In this document: positions 16,970 through 24,850 of the stretch, in pieces
Layout of the letters: every line of letters starts with the position of its first letter
How positions within the stretch are numbered: position 1 is the first letter of the stretch
Assembly (NCBI GenBank): GCA_905181855.1
Contig: CAJIZE010000003.1
Location: forward strand, 1 to 64,000
From: an uncultured Flavobacteriales bacterium
GTDB taxonomy: Bacteria; Bacteroidota; Bacteroidia; Flavobacteriales_G; Salibacteraceae
Direction of reading: 5' to 3'
DNA length: 64,000 nucleotides
Notes under the pieces: model-generated
Told to the model about the DNA's origin: nothing
Database searches by the model: none
Seen by the model: the letters and a program-made list of their open reading frames with translations, nothing else
Made by a program: the position numbers and the translations under genes

Positions 16970-17620
16970 TTATAATTTGAGCTTAAATATAATTCCGAGT
17001 GAATTTAGATTTTTCATTTTTTGCTTGTCAGCAATACCTGATATAGGAGTATTTTTTAATCCGAAATTATTATTTTTCTCAAAATCGCTAAGATCAGATT
17101 GTCCATTATAATTAATTCCAACACTAAAATCATTTGATATTTCGAACATAAAACTAAGTCCAATTTGTGCTCCAAAATTCCAACCGTCAAAAACATCTTT
17201 TTGAGAAAAAGTCAGAAATTGATATTCGTCTTTAATGATGTTTTGTCCGTAAAAACCTAAGCTTGTAGACAGAGTAAAATTTTCAGATAATTTAGAATTC
17301 ATAGTAAATAATAATGGAACTTTTAGTAATGTTCTTTCGTGGTAAAAGTTGCCTGTAGAGTTAAATCCATTACCTGACAATTCGTTCATTCCAATTCCAG
17401 TTGCAATTTCGAATTTTTTAGTAAAATTATAGTTCAAAAGTATTTCACCGCTGTTGCTGTTCAGATTATAATTTGGTTCGTTATAATTTTGCACAATTCC
17501 ATTTCCAATTGTTCCATATCCAATTAACTTAAATTTGAATTCTTTTTCTTCGTCTTGAGCTTGGGTAAAATTAAAGGCTAAAAAGAAGATGAATAATATA
17601 ATTAAATTTTGTTTTTTCAT
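16970..17620 (-). CDS. Outer-membrane beta-barrel protein (PorT-like size)
   Basis: The 216-residue product has a signal peptide (MKKQNLIILFIFFLAFNFTQA). The remainder is rich in alternating strands ending in aromatics (FKLIGYGTIGNGIVQNYN, NGFNSTGNFYHERTLLKVPL, FTLSTSLGFYGQNI) and ends with IIFKLKL, a plausible beta-signal. The size and pattern match the generic outer-membrane beta-barrel families (PF13568-like) common in Bacteroidota. The gene is monocistronic, with an exact TAnnTTTG box upstream and an attC-like inverted repeat right behind its stop, so it could once have been a cassette. Ligand unknown. Confidence 0.7.
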   Translation of the reverse strand: MKKQNLIILFIFFLAFNFTQAQDEEKEFKFKLIGYGTIGNGIVQNYNEPNYNLNSNSGEILLNYNFTKKFEIATGIGMNELSGNGFNSTGNFYHERTLLKVPLLFTMNSKLSENFTLSTSLGFYGQNIIKDEYQFLTFSQKDVFDGWNFGAQIGLSFMFEISNDFSVGINYNGQSDLSDFEKNNNFGLKNTPISGIADKQKMKNLNSLGIIFKLKL

Positions 17621-17637
17621 AGATTTTTATTTTTCAC

Positions 17638-17645
17638 AAAATTAT
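17638..17645 (-). promoter_or_regulatory. Candidate -7 element for the barrel gene
   Basis: The minus strand reads TAATTTTG, an exact TAnnTTTG match, 18 bases before the ATG at 17620. No TTG -33 partner at the usual spacing was seen. Confidence 0.4.
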
Positions 17646-18138
17646 TTATATAGTGTTTTAAGGTTATTAAATTGATGTTAACTAATATTAAATAGTGTTA
17701 AAGCAGGTAAAGGCGTTGTAATCAAAATTTACATTTACTATGAGACTAAAAAACAAACCTAATCATGACTATTGGTTTAATATTAAGTGGATTGTTTTCA
17801 TCTTTTTTACATTTAAAAGCAGATAGATATATTGGTATTATTAGTAGTGTTGATTTTATTAATTTCATTGATTTTTTTATGAAGATAGGATTAAAATGTA
17901 AAATCTTTCTCGGTACAGAAATTTTTGTAATTCTCTTCTTTCCTATTTAATCTAATTGAGATTACCTTCAATATCAATGATTTTTTTTCGTTTTTTAAAA
18001 TATCAAACTTAATATTAAAACTATCCTTATTCTAAATTTAGAAATAATTTCCTGCTTGATATTATTTAAGTTTGACTAAATATCTTCAATTAAATGCCAA
18101 AAGCATTAAATTAATTTTCAAATCTAACCTTAATTATT
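17646..18138. other. AT-rich stretch without a supported gene
   Basis: About 490 bases of very AT-rich sequence separate two divergent genes. A 61-codon frame at 17765-17950 is composed mainly of Ile, Phe and Leu, as expected by chance in such DNA. No repeats or clear hairpins stand out. The promoters of the two flanking genes must lie here. Confidence 0.6.
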
Positions 18139-19503
18139 TTGAAATTAAATTATCAAGTAGTTTTCATCTGTATTATGCTTGCTCTTTCAAATTGTCAATC
18201 ATCTAGCCAGAATAGCAGTGATATTTCTGAGGGTAAAGTCAACTCAAAGAATAAAAAAGTAACTATTCAAGATGTTGATCGAGGCATCAGATCAAATATT
18301 GATTCAAAAATCAAAGAAGGTGGCGGTTATTTCACCTTTTGGTATGATAATGCGGAATTAAGGTTAAAACTTGTTAGGGTACATACAGAATACCTATCAA
18401 TCCTGGGGAGTCATGAATTCTTTGCTTGTGTAGATCTTGCAACGGTAAATGGAGATGTATATGACGTAGACTTTTTCCTCAAAGGTACTGCCGATGATAT
18501 GAAAGTCACAAAGACAGATGTTCATAAGCTCAATGGAAAACCATATTATACTTGGAAGCAAGGTGACGATAAAACTTGGTATATGGTTTCTATGGAAAGT
18601 GCAGGTTCAGAGCTCTTAGGTGTCATTGAAGGATCTGATCGCTTTACTTTTACTTATGAAGTGCAATTACCTGAATTAAAAGAATCTGCAGAAATTTGGC
18701 TCCCGATAGCACAAAGTGATTCCTTTCAGGAAATCGAAATTTTATCTATTGATGCTCCTGTCGAATATCAGTTGCTTAGCGAGGATGAAAATAAGAATAG
18801 TATTCTTTATCTTAAGTTGTTGAGTAAGCATGCTCATGATAAAATTATTATACAATATCAAGTGCAGAGAACTGAAAAGTCAGCTTATAATGAGGATGCT
18901 TTCAATCCTAAAAAGTATCTTAAAGCTACCGCTTTAAATCCCATAGGAGATCGATTTGAACTGATTTCTAGCTCCGTAATTGAATCAAAACGAGCCAACA
19001 CTCCCCTTATGAAAGCAAGAGCCTTATATGACTACATTATAGACAATATGCGCTATGCGAAAGAAGGTGTTTATGGTACAGGTGATGCTAATTACGCTTG
19101 CGATTCAAAATCTGGTAATTGCACTGAGTTTCACTCATTTTTCATTTCACTTGCCCGATCCGCGAGAATACCGTCAAGATTTGCAGTAGGCGCATCTATT
19201 CCTTCAGAGCGTAATGAAGGTGATATTGATGGATACCATTGCTGGGCAGAGTTTTATGCTGAGGGAAAATGGTGGCCTGTAGACATCAGTGAAGCTAACA
19301 AGTATACGCCACTAGCCACTTATTATTTTGGACATCACCCTGCTAATCGAATCGAATTTAGTCGTGGTAGAGATCTTAGGCCTGATCCTTTACCTAAATC
19401 AGGTCCTATAAATTTTTTAGCTTACCCAATATTCGAAATTGATGGTAAGCCTGCCTACATTAAAACCACTTTTTCTTTTAAAAGAGCAATGTCCAAAATA
19501 TGA
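18139..19503 (+). CDS. Lipoprotein with transglutaminase-like cysteine protease domain
   Basis: The 454-residue protein starts at a TTG that is needed to give the signal MKLNYQVVFICIMLALSNC, with a lipobox at LSNC. The middle is a beta-rich region, and a transglutaminase-core domain (PF01841 type) fills residues about 285-400. The triad is visible: Cys328 in SGNCTEFH, His367 in DGYHCWAEFY and Asp382 in WWPVDISEA. Members act as peptidases or amide-bond hydrolases; the substrate is not predictable. It should be anchored in the envelope. It is convergent with the EHP-repeat lipoprotein eight bases away, with no shared terminator visible. Confidence 0.85.
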   Translation: MKLNYQVVFICIMLALSNCQSSSQNSSDISEGKVNSKNKKVTIQDVDRGIRSNIDSKIKEGGGYFTFWYDNAELRLKLVRVHTEYLSILGSHEFFACVDLATVNGDVYDVDFFLKGTADDMKVTKTDVHKLNGKPYYTWKQGDDKTWYMVSMESAGSELLGVIEGSDRFTFTYEVQLPELKESAEIWLPIAQSDSFQEIEILSIDAPVEYQLLSEDENKNSILYLKLLSKHAHDKIIIQYQVQRTEKSAYNEDAFNPKKYLKATALNPIGDRFELISSSVIESKRANTPLMKARALYDYIIDNMRYAKEGVYGTGDANYACDSKSGNCTEFHSFFISLARSARIPSRFAVGASIPSERNEGDIDGYHCWAEFYAEGKWWPVDISEANKYTPLATYYFGHHPANRIEFSRGRDLRPDPLPKSGPINFLAYPIFEIDGKPAYIKTTFSFKRAMSKI

Positions 19504-19511
19504 GCACTCAA

Positions 19512-19838
19512 TTATTTAGGATGTTCAGAGTCTGAAGACGCATCAGTTGGGTGCTCATCTTCTGCCCCGTCATCTGATAGATGCTCACTCCCTTTATCGT
19601 TAACTGAGGGATGTTCGCTATCTGAGCTGTCATTATTAGATGGATGCTCACTGTCCTTTATTGCCAAACTATCAGAAGGATGCTCAGCGCTTTCATTCGA
19701 TGTTGTCTCTACTTTATCTGTGCTTTCTATCTCTTTCTTTGAAGATGTGCTGCAACCACTTGCGAAGACAAATGTCAAAATTGAGAGTACCCAAAGTCCG
19801 CTTTTTGCGATTTTTTTCTTTTTAGAATTGATTACCAT
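19512..19838 (-). CDS. Small lipoprotein with EHP repeats
   Basis: The 108-residue protein has a basic start (MVINSKKKK), a hydrophobic segment and a lipobox at FASGC (Cys29). The mature chain has no hydrophobic core. After a Ser/Thr/Lys stretch it carries six copies of a Ser/Asp-Glu-His-Pro motif: AEHPSD, SEHPSN, SEHPSV, SEHLSD, DEHPTD and a terminal SEHPK, spaced 9-14 residues apart. The repeats are acidic and supply one histidine each, which could bind a divalent metal. Such a chain is probably disordered on the cell envelope. I do not know a named family. The periodic motif and lipobox argue that it is a real gene. Confidence 0.75.
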   Translation of the reverse strand: MVINSKKKKIAKSGLWVLSILTFVFASGCSTSSKKEIESTDKVETTSNESAEHPSDSLAIKDSEHPSNNDSSDSEHPSVNDKGSEHLSDDGAEDEHPTDASSDSEHPK

Positions 19839-20324
19839 GGCTTACATAAGGTTAATTTATTATTTAGTAAATATAATAAATTAAATCTTTTATACTGATC
19901 AATCATATGAATAATAATCGGCTTACAATTTTATATCAGGCTAAACCGTTAGTCGATATTAGTATATAGAGATACGGGATAGAAAGAGAGATGTATTTTG
20001 AGGCTTCTGGAATTGATAAAATTTTTTTTCTTTTCATTTTTAGGAATTTCCTCTTTGCCCATTCTTTTGATTATATCGACATATTTAGATTTACCAAAAC
20101 AAGACCTTTAGATTAGGTTACATGCTAATTCTATTAGCCTCATATATCTGAAGCAAGTATTTCATATTGCCTTTATTATGAGCTCAAATGCACAAATAGT
20201 TATTTATAGTTTTCTAGAAATTAGTAACATTATATTAATTCAAAAAGATTGGAATCATTCATGAATTTGTCAATTGATTGAAATTTTGAAACCCTTTTAA
20301 ATACAGATGTAATTGATAAAAATA
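19839..20324. other. Intergenic stretch before the tRNA genes
   Basis: Almost 500 AT-rich bases with no frame resembling a gene and no clear repeat. A minus-strand frame that runs from here into the tRNA-Leu gene is an artefact of the tRNA sequence. The promoter of the EHP-repeat lipoprotein should lie at the left end. Confidence 0.6.
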
Positions 20325-20360
20325 AAAAAGCCTCACAATCTCCTAATTGTGAGGCTTTTT
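20325..20360 (-). terminator. Terminator of the tRNA-Leu gene
   Basis: Two 15-base arms (20325-20339 and 20346-20360) are perfectly complementary around a six-base loop, with A and T runs at the ends. Read on the minus strand it begins four bases after the tRNA 3' end. Confidence 0.9.
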
Positions 20361-20363
20361 GTG

Positions 20364-20448
20364 TACCCCGGGCGGGACTTGAACCCGCACGACCGCAATG
20401 ATCACAGGATTTTAAGTCCTGCGTGTCTACCAATTCCACCACCAGGGC
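20364..20448 (-). tRNA. tRNA-Leu (anticodon TAA)
   Basis: An 85-base class II tRNA: acceptor arm GCCCTGG pairing with CCGGGGT (two G-T pairs), D arm with TGGTAGACACG, anticodon stem CAGGA/TCCTG around loop CTTAAAA (anticodon TAA), a variable arm, and T arm GCGGGTTCAAGTCCCGC. The CCA end is not encoded. It is followed by a perfect terminator hairpin. Confidence 0.95.
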
Positions 20449-20471
20449 TTACCGGTTTTTCAACCTATTAA

Positions 20472-20497
20472 CAAAAAAAGAACTCCCAAAGGGAGCC
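20472..20497 (-). terminator. Terminator of the tRNA-Gly gene
   Basis: On the minus strand CTCCC and GGGAG pair around TTT and are followed by TTCTTTTTTT. It lies 13 bases after the tRNA-Gly 3' end and before tRNA-Leu, so the two tRNAs may be separate transcripts. Confidence 0.75.
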
Positions 20498-20509
20498 CAG
20501 ATTTTATTG

Positions 20510-20582
20510 AGCGGGAGACGAGATTCGAACTCGCGACCCCAACCTTGGCAAGGTTGTGCTCTACCAGCTGAGCTACTCTCGC
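20510..20582 (-). tRNA. tRNA-Gly (anticodon GCC)
   Basis: A 73-base tRNA with D arm GCTCAGCTGGTAGAGC, anticodon stem CAACC/GGTTG around loop TTGCCAA (anticodon GCC), T arm GCGAG/CTCGT around TTCGAAT, and no encoded CCA. The acceptor stem GCGAGAG against CTCCCGC has an A-C mismatch at the fourth pair, where most tRNA-Gly(GCC) genes have G-C. Confidence 0.93.
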
Positions 20583-20660
20583 TTTTCTTAATTTAAGTAT
20601 CTATTGTAAAACCTATGTTAAGGATAACAAAAGTAATGTTTTTTCGATTTTAACAGTAAA

Positions 20661-23273
20661 TTATCCTTTTAAAATATTTTTTATTTCATTTAACTTTAAA
20701 AGTGCTTCAACGGGAGTAAGCTTATTTATATCTAGATTAATGAGTTCTTCTTTAATCTGATTGATAGTAGGGTCATCTAGTTGAAAAAAGCTTAATTGAA
20801 AATCTTCCTGTTGTTGTCGGTTTAGTGACTCTTTGTTTTGGTCACTCATGTGTGAAGATTCAAGTTTAGCTAGAATTTTATTGGCTTTGTTCACCACTTT
20901 GTTTGGAATACCAGCCATTTTTGCAACATGAATTCCAAAACTATGTTCGCTGCCACCGGCTGCCAATTTCCTTAAAAAAATCACTCTATTTTTAAATTCT
21001 TTAATAGTAACATTATAATTTTTAATTCGGTCAAAGCTTTTTGCCATATCATTAAGTTCATGATAGTGAGTAGCAAATAGTGTCTTAGGAGAAGTAGAAT
21101 GATTGTGTAAGTATTCCGCGATGGCCCATGCAATTGAAATCCCATCGTATGTACTCGTGCCTCTACCAATTTCATCAAGCAGAATTAAGCTTCTGTCAGA
21201 GAGGTTATTTAAAATACTGGCAGTCTCGTTCATTTCAACCATAAAAGTAGACTCACCCTGCGATAAATTATCAGATGCTCCAACCCGCGTAAAAATTTTG
21301 TCTACAATTCCAATTTCTGTTTGTTCAGCAGGAACAAAGCAACCTATTTGCGCTAGTAGAACGATAAGTGCGGTTTGTCTTAAAATAGCCGACTTACCGC
21401 TCATATTAGGCCCTGTAATCATAATGATTTGTTGCTTTTCTTTATCTAAAAACAAATCATTTGGAACATAAGATTGGTCAATGGGCAAACATTGTTCAAT
21501 AACTGGATGTCTGCCTTGTAAAATTGACAAGCTATTTGAACCGTCAAGGGTTGGTTTGGAATAATTATATTTAGTAGCAATATCAGCAAATGAACATAAG
21601 CAATCTATTTGCGCTATTACATTAGCATTAACTTGAATGGGCTCTAAATAAAGGATTACTTCGCTTATCAATTCTTGATATAGCCTCAATTCTATTTCAC
21701 CTATTTTTTCTTCGGCTGATAAAATTTTGACTTCATATTCTTTTAATTCAGGTGTGATATATCGTTCGGCATTTACCAAAGTTTGCTTCCTAATCCAATC
21801 TTCAGGAACTCTGTCTTTATGGCGGTTTGTTACTTCAAGGTAATATCCAAAAACATTATTGTAACCTATTTTTAAAGATGGGATTTCTGTTTTTTTACTT
21901 TCACGGTTTTGTATTTGAATTAAGTAGTCCTTGCCTGAATAGGCTAACTTACGGTATTTATCTAACTCTTCATTTACCTGATCAGCAATAACCCCACCTT
22001 TTGAAATTAAAATGGGAGGGTCTTCTGCAATCCATTTATCCAGCTTATCAATTATCAGTTTGCAAGGATTCAATTTGTCCTGCAACTGTTTTATATGATC
22101 GTGATTTGTCTTTTCACAAATATCTTTAATAGGGTTAATTGCCTTTAAACTTCTTTTTAAAAAAAGTAGTTCTTTCGGGTTTACTTTACCAACCGATACT
22201 TTCGAAATCAATCTTTCTACATCACCAATTTTTTTCAATAGTTCAATCAGAGCATTTCTTGTTTCTTGGTTTTTAAACAGATAATCTACAATCTCTAACC
22301 TCCAATTAATTGAAGAAGCTTGCTTTAAAGGAAAAGCAATCCATTTTTTTAACAACCTGGCCCCCATAGATGTGTTTGAGGAGTCTATGATGTCAATTAG
22401 CGAAGTACCATTGGGAGACAAACTGTTAAACAATTCAAGGTTTCTTATTGTGAATTTATCTAGCCACATATAATGGTCTTGCTCTATTCTCGAAATGTGG
22501 TTAATGTGCTTTAGTTTGTCATGTCTAGTGTCTTCTAAATAATATAAGGCTACACCTGCCGAAATGATAGATAGTTTAAAGTCTTCAATTCCAAAGCCTT
22601 TTAATGTTATTGTTCCAAAATGATTTTGTAATATTTCTTTACAATAATCATCCGAAAACACCCAATCATCAATCCCATAGGTATGAACATCGGTTTCTAT
22701 TAGTTCATAAAATTTAGTTCGTTTGCTTTTTTGAAATAAGATTTCAGAGGGTTGATAACTAGAGATTAATTTATTGATGTATTCAATGGAGCCTTGAGCT
22801 GTGAGAAATTCACCAGTACTTATATCTAAAAACGAAACACCAGCTTCATTTTTATCAAAATACAAGGAGCATAAGAAGTTGTTTTTCCGATTGTCTAGGA
22901 TATTATCGTTGTAAGCAACACCGGGTGTTACAAGCTCCGTAATACCTCTTTTTACAATTGTCTTTGTTTTTTTTGGATCTTCAAGCTGATCGCATATTGC
23001 AACTCTGAAACCTGCGCGTACCAACTTAGGTAAATAGGTATCTAACGAGTGATGAGGGAACCCAGCTAATTCAACTGCCCCTGCCGCGCCATTTTTTCGT
23101 TTTGTTAATACAATGCCCAAAACGTGAGATGCTTTTTTTGCATCTTCGCCGAAAGTTTCATAAAAATCACCTACCCGAAACAACAGAATAGCGTCTGGAT
23201 GTTTCGCTTTAATTTGATTGAATTGCTTCATCAAAGGTGTTTCAGCGATTTTTGATGTTACCTTTTTTGACAT
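20661..23273 (-). CDS. mutS: DNA mismatch repair protein MutS
   Basis: MutS binds mismatches and small loops in newly replicated DNA and starts MutL-dependent repair. The 870 residues show the N-terminal mismatch-binding motif FRVGDFYETFGEDA with the Phe-X-Glu pair, the connector and lever domains, and the C-terminal ATPase. Walker A is GPNMSGKSAILRQ near residue 620, Walker B is LILLDEIGRGTST near 690, and ATHYHELNDM lies in the dimer region. The length is normal. It is divergent from a SpoU methyltransferase gene 73 bases away. Bacteroidota MutS commonly has MSGKS where others have MGGKS, so this is not an anomaly. Confidence 0.97.
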   Translation of the reverse strand: MSKKVTSKIAETPLMKQFNQIKAKHPDAILLFRVGDFYETFGEDAKKASHVLGIVLTKRKNGAAGAVELAGFPHHSLDTYLPKLVRAGFRVAICDQLEDPKKTKTIVKRGITELVTPGVAYNDNILDNRKNNFLCSLYFDKNEAGVSFLDISTGEFLTAQGSIEYINKLISSYQPSEILFQKSKRTKFYELIETDVHTYGIDDWVFSDDYCKEILQNHFGTITLKGFGIEDFKLSIISAGVALYYLEDTRHDKLKHINHISRIEQDHYMWLDKFTIRNLELFNSLSPNGTSLIDIIDSSNTSMGARLLKKWIAFPLKQASSINWRLEIVDYLFKNQETRNALIELLKKIGDVERLISKVSVGKVNPKELLFLKRSLKAINPIKDICEKTNHDHIKQLQDKLNPCKLIIDKLDKWIAEDPPILISKGGVIADQVNEELDKYRKLAYSGKDYLIQIQNRESKKTEIPSLKIGYNNVFGYYLEVTNRHKDRVPEDWIRKQTLVNAERYITPELKEYEVKILSAEEKIGEIELRLYQELISEVILYLEPIQVNANVIAQIDCLCSFADIATKYNYSKPTLDGSNSLSILQGRHPVIEQCLPIDQSYVPNDLFLDKEKQQIIMITGPNMSGKSAILRQTALIVLLAQIGCFVPAEQTEIGIVDKIFTRVGASDNLSQGESTFMVEMNETASILNNLSDRSLILLDEIGRGTSTYDGISIAWAIAEYLHNHSTSPKTLFATHYHELNDMAKSFDRIKNYNVTIKEFKNRVIFLRKLAAGGSEHSFGIHVAKMAGIPNKVVNKANKILAKLESSHMSDQNKESLNRQQQEDFQLSFFQLDDPTINQIKEELINLDINKLTPVEALLKLNEIKNILKG

Positions 23274-23346
23274 TTAATTAATTTCAGTAAAAGTAAAAGG
23301 CTCTTTTTTAGAGCTAATTAATATAATCCGAAAATTTTCAGGAGTT

Positions 23347-23889
23347 ATGAACAGAAAATTAAAATTAGAAGAATTAAATCGAATAAATATTGAAGCGTTT
23401 AAATCTTCAATAAAATCGCCAATAATTGTAATTTTAAACGACATCAGAAGTCTTCAGAATATAGGTTCTATTTTCAGAACATCGGATGCTTTCCGTATTC
23501 AAGAAATTTGGTTGCAGGGTATAACAGCTCAGCCTCCACACCGAGAAATAAATAAAACGGCTTTAGGTGCAACAAATTCTGTGAGTTGGAAGTATTTTGA
23601 GACGGAGAAAGAAATTATTGAAGCCGCACAAAAGTTGGGGGTTGATCTTTTTTCAATCGAGCAAACTACTAAGTCAATTATGCTTAATAAATTTAGTCTA
23701 GATAATGATAAAACCTATGGATTGGTTTTTGGTAACGAAGTTAACGGAGTCAGCGATTATATAATAGGTGAGTCAAAGGCATGCATTGAAATCCCTCAAT
23801 TCGGCACCAAGCACTCATTAAATGTGAGTATTTCAGTAGGTATTGCACTATGGGAGATGGTTAGATCTAGAACTTTAAGGACTGAATAG
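23347..23889 (+). CDS. SpoU/TrmH family RNA 2'-O-methyltransferase
   Basis: The 180-residue protein belongs to the SPOUT superfamily, which uses S-adenosylmethionine bound in a C-terminal trefoil knot. Motif 1 is VILNDIRSLQNIGSIFRTSD (asparagine and arginine present), motif 2 is GLVFGNEVNGVS, and motif 3 is IPQFGTKHSLNVSISVGIAL. It lacks an N-terminal RNA-binding extension, so it is the short form. Members methylate tRNA or rRNA riboses, but the target base cannot be told from sequence. It stands alone, divergent from mutS. Confidence 0.9.
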   Translation: MNRKLKLEELNRINIEAFKSSIKSPIIVILNDIRSLQNIGSIFRTSDAFRIQEIWLQGITAQPPHREINKTALGATNSVSWKYFETEKEIIEAAQKLGVDLFSIEQTTKSIMLNKFSLDNDKTYGLVFGNEVNGVSDYIIGESKACIEIPQFGTKHSLNVSISVGIALWEMVRSRTLRTE

Positions 23890-23890
23890 C

Positions 23891-24094
23891 TTATTTTTCG
23901 TTACAGTCCCAGTCTCTTTTTTCATATGATTCAAGCTCATTGTCATAAATATGACCTTTTTCGCAAAATTCAGCAGTTAAAGTATCTCCCACTGTAAAGG
24001 GGTCGGTCGAAACAGAAGTGCATTCAGCACACCTCTCACATGAGATAAAAAAAAGAGCAGTGCTAAGTATACTTAAAGTGAAAAATGCTTTCAT
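23891..24094 (-). CDS. Tiny Cys-rich lipoprotein 1
   Basis: The 67-residue product has a lipoprotein signal ending ALFFISC, followed directly by ERCAEC, then a single mid-chain cysteine (AEFCEKG) and a last one in RDWDCNEK. The mature chain thus has four cysteines besides the lipidated one, an even number that could form two disulfides in the periplasm or on the surface. The same pattern is found in the genes at 24179 and 24544. The stop is two bases from the convergent methyltransferase gene. Function unknown; the signal peptide and shared pattern support a real gene. Confidence 0.65.
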   Translation of the reverse strand: MKAFFTLSILSTALFFISCERCAECTSVSTDPFTVGDTLTAEFCEKGHIYDNELESYEKRDWDCNEK

Positions 24095-24178
24095 GTCTAT
24101 ATTTTGGGTAAATGTATGATTTATGGTTTAAATATAAAAGTTTGATATATAAACTATGGCATCAATTAATTAAACGGG

Positions 24179-24370
24179 CTAAATTTCTTTACAAACCCAG
24201 CCTTGTTCCACATGTGGAGGAATAAATTCCTCCATATTGTTTTTTGAATCGCACCGTTCTTCAGTGTAATCCGGGTCATTAATTTTAAGTCCTTGATAGT
24301 CGCATTTGTAGCATACCTCGCAACTCATTAAAAATGCACTTAAAATAAATAGGAAAGTTAATTTTAGCAT
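24179..24370 (-). CDS. Tiny Cys-rich lipoprotein 2
   Basis: The 63-residue protein has a signal MLKLTFLFILSAFLMSC with lipobox, then EVCYKCDY, a mid-chain ERCDSK and a final GWVCKEI. It follows the spacing of the neighbour at 23891 closely: C-x2-C-x2-C at the start, one cysteine in the middle, and a tryptophan two residues before the last. These look like paralogs from local duplication. Role unknown; small envelope lipoproteins of this kind are common but uncharacterised in Bacteroidota. Confidence 0.65.
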   Translation of the reverse strand: MLKLTFLFILSAFLMSCEVCYKCDYQGLKINDPDYTEERCDSKNNMEEFIPPHVEQGWVCKEI

Positions 24371-24494
24371 TTCAAAAAGCTGAAAATATGGATTGAAATA
24401 GTCTGATGTTTAAAAACAAATTGGTCATCATGGAATTAGATTGTAAAATACAATCTAGTTTGAATATAAGTTAAATTTGGTAGATGGATAAAAA

Positions 24495-24523
24495 AAAAAG
24501 GGTTGAAAAAATCAACCCTTTTT
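24495..24523 (-). terminator. Terminator of the third tiny lipoprotein gene
   Basis: The arms AAAAAGGGTTGA and TCAACCCTTTTT pair around five A residues. On the minus strand the hairpin follows the gene at 24544-24741 and ends in a T run. Confidence 0.85.
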
Positions 24524-24543
24524 TTAATTATAATATCTGTCTA

Positions 24544-24741
24544 CTAGCTATCTGCCCAAGTACAAATACCTCCAGTAGTACAAGCGGTTTTAGCTGCATC
24601 GTACTCATCAGTACTTAAATCTGTATAATCAATAGAAGTTGAAATGCCGAAAATTTCACAGGTACAAGTTCCTGATTTTGTACAAGATGAAATTCCGAAT
24701 GTTAAAAGTGCTGCAGCACCAAAAGCGAATATTTTTTTCAT
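24544..24741 (-). CDS. Tiny Cys-rich lipoprotein 3
   Basis: The 65-residue protein has a signal MKKIFAFGAAALLTFGISSC, then KSGTCTCEIFG, KTACTTGG and ICTWADS. It again has four cysteines besides the lipidated one, in the order close pair, middle, near C-terminus with an adjacent tryptophan. The exact spacing differs from the other two genes, so it is a more distant member or a convergent one. It has its own terminator and so is separately transcribed. Function unknown. Confidence 0.7.
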   Translation of the reverse strand: MKKIFAFGAAALLTFGISSCTKSGTCTCEIFGISTSIDYTDLSTDEYDAAKTACTTGGICTWADS

Positions 24742-24808
24742 AATTTAATCAAATTTTAAAGTTTAGACAAGTATAAGTAAAAAACACATATTGAATTCAG
24801 CAAAGCAA

Positions 24809-24837
24809 AAAAAGCCCACCAATTTGATGGGCTTTTT
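24809..24837 (-). terminator. Terminator of the OmpA-like/TPR lipoprotein gene
   Basis: AAAAAGCCCA and TGGGCTTTTT pair around a nine-base loop, 14 bases after the stop of the gene at 24851-26581 on the minus strand. Confidence 0.85.
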
Positions 24838-24850
24838 AAATTAAAATATT

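Noticed and set aside
17765-17950. 61-codon plus-strand frame rich in Ile, Phe and Leu
   Set aside because: Lies in very AT-rich DNA, has no recognisable domain and no supporting neighbour; composition is what chance would give.
20230-20442. 70-codon minus-strand frame beginning MVELVDTQDLKSC
   Set aside because: It is the translation of the tRNA-Leu gene and its terminator; this false protein is known from many genomes.
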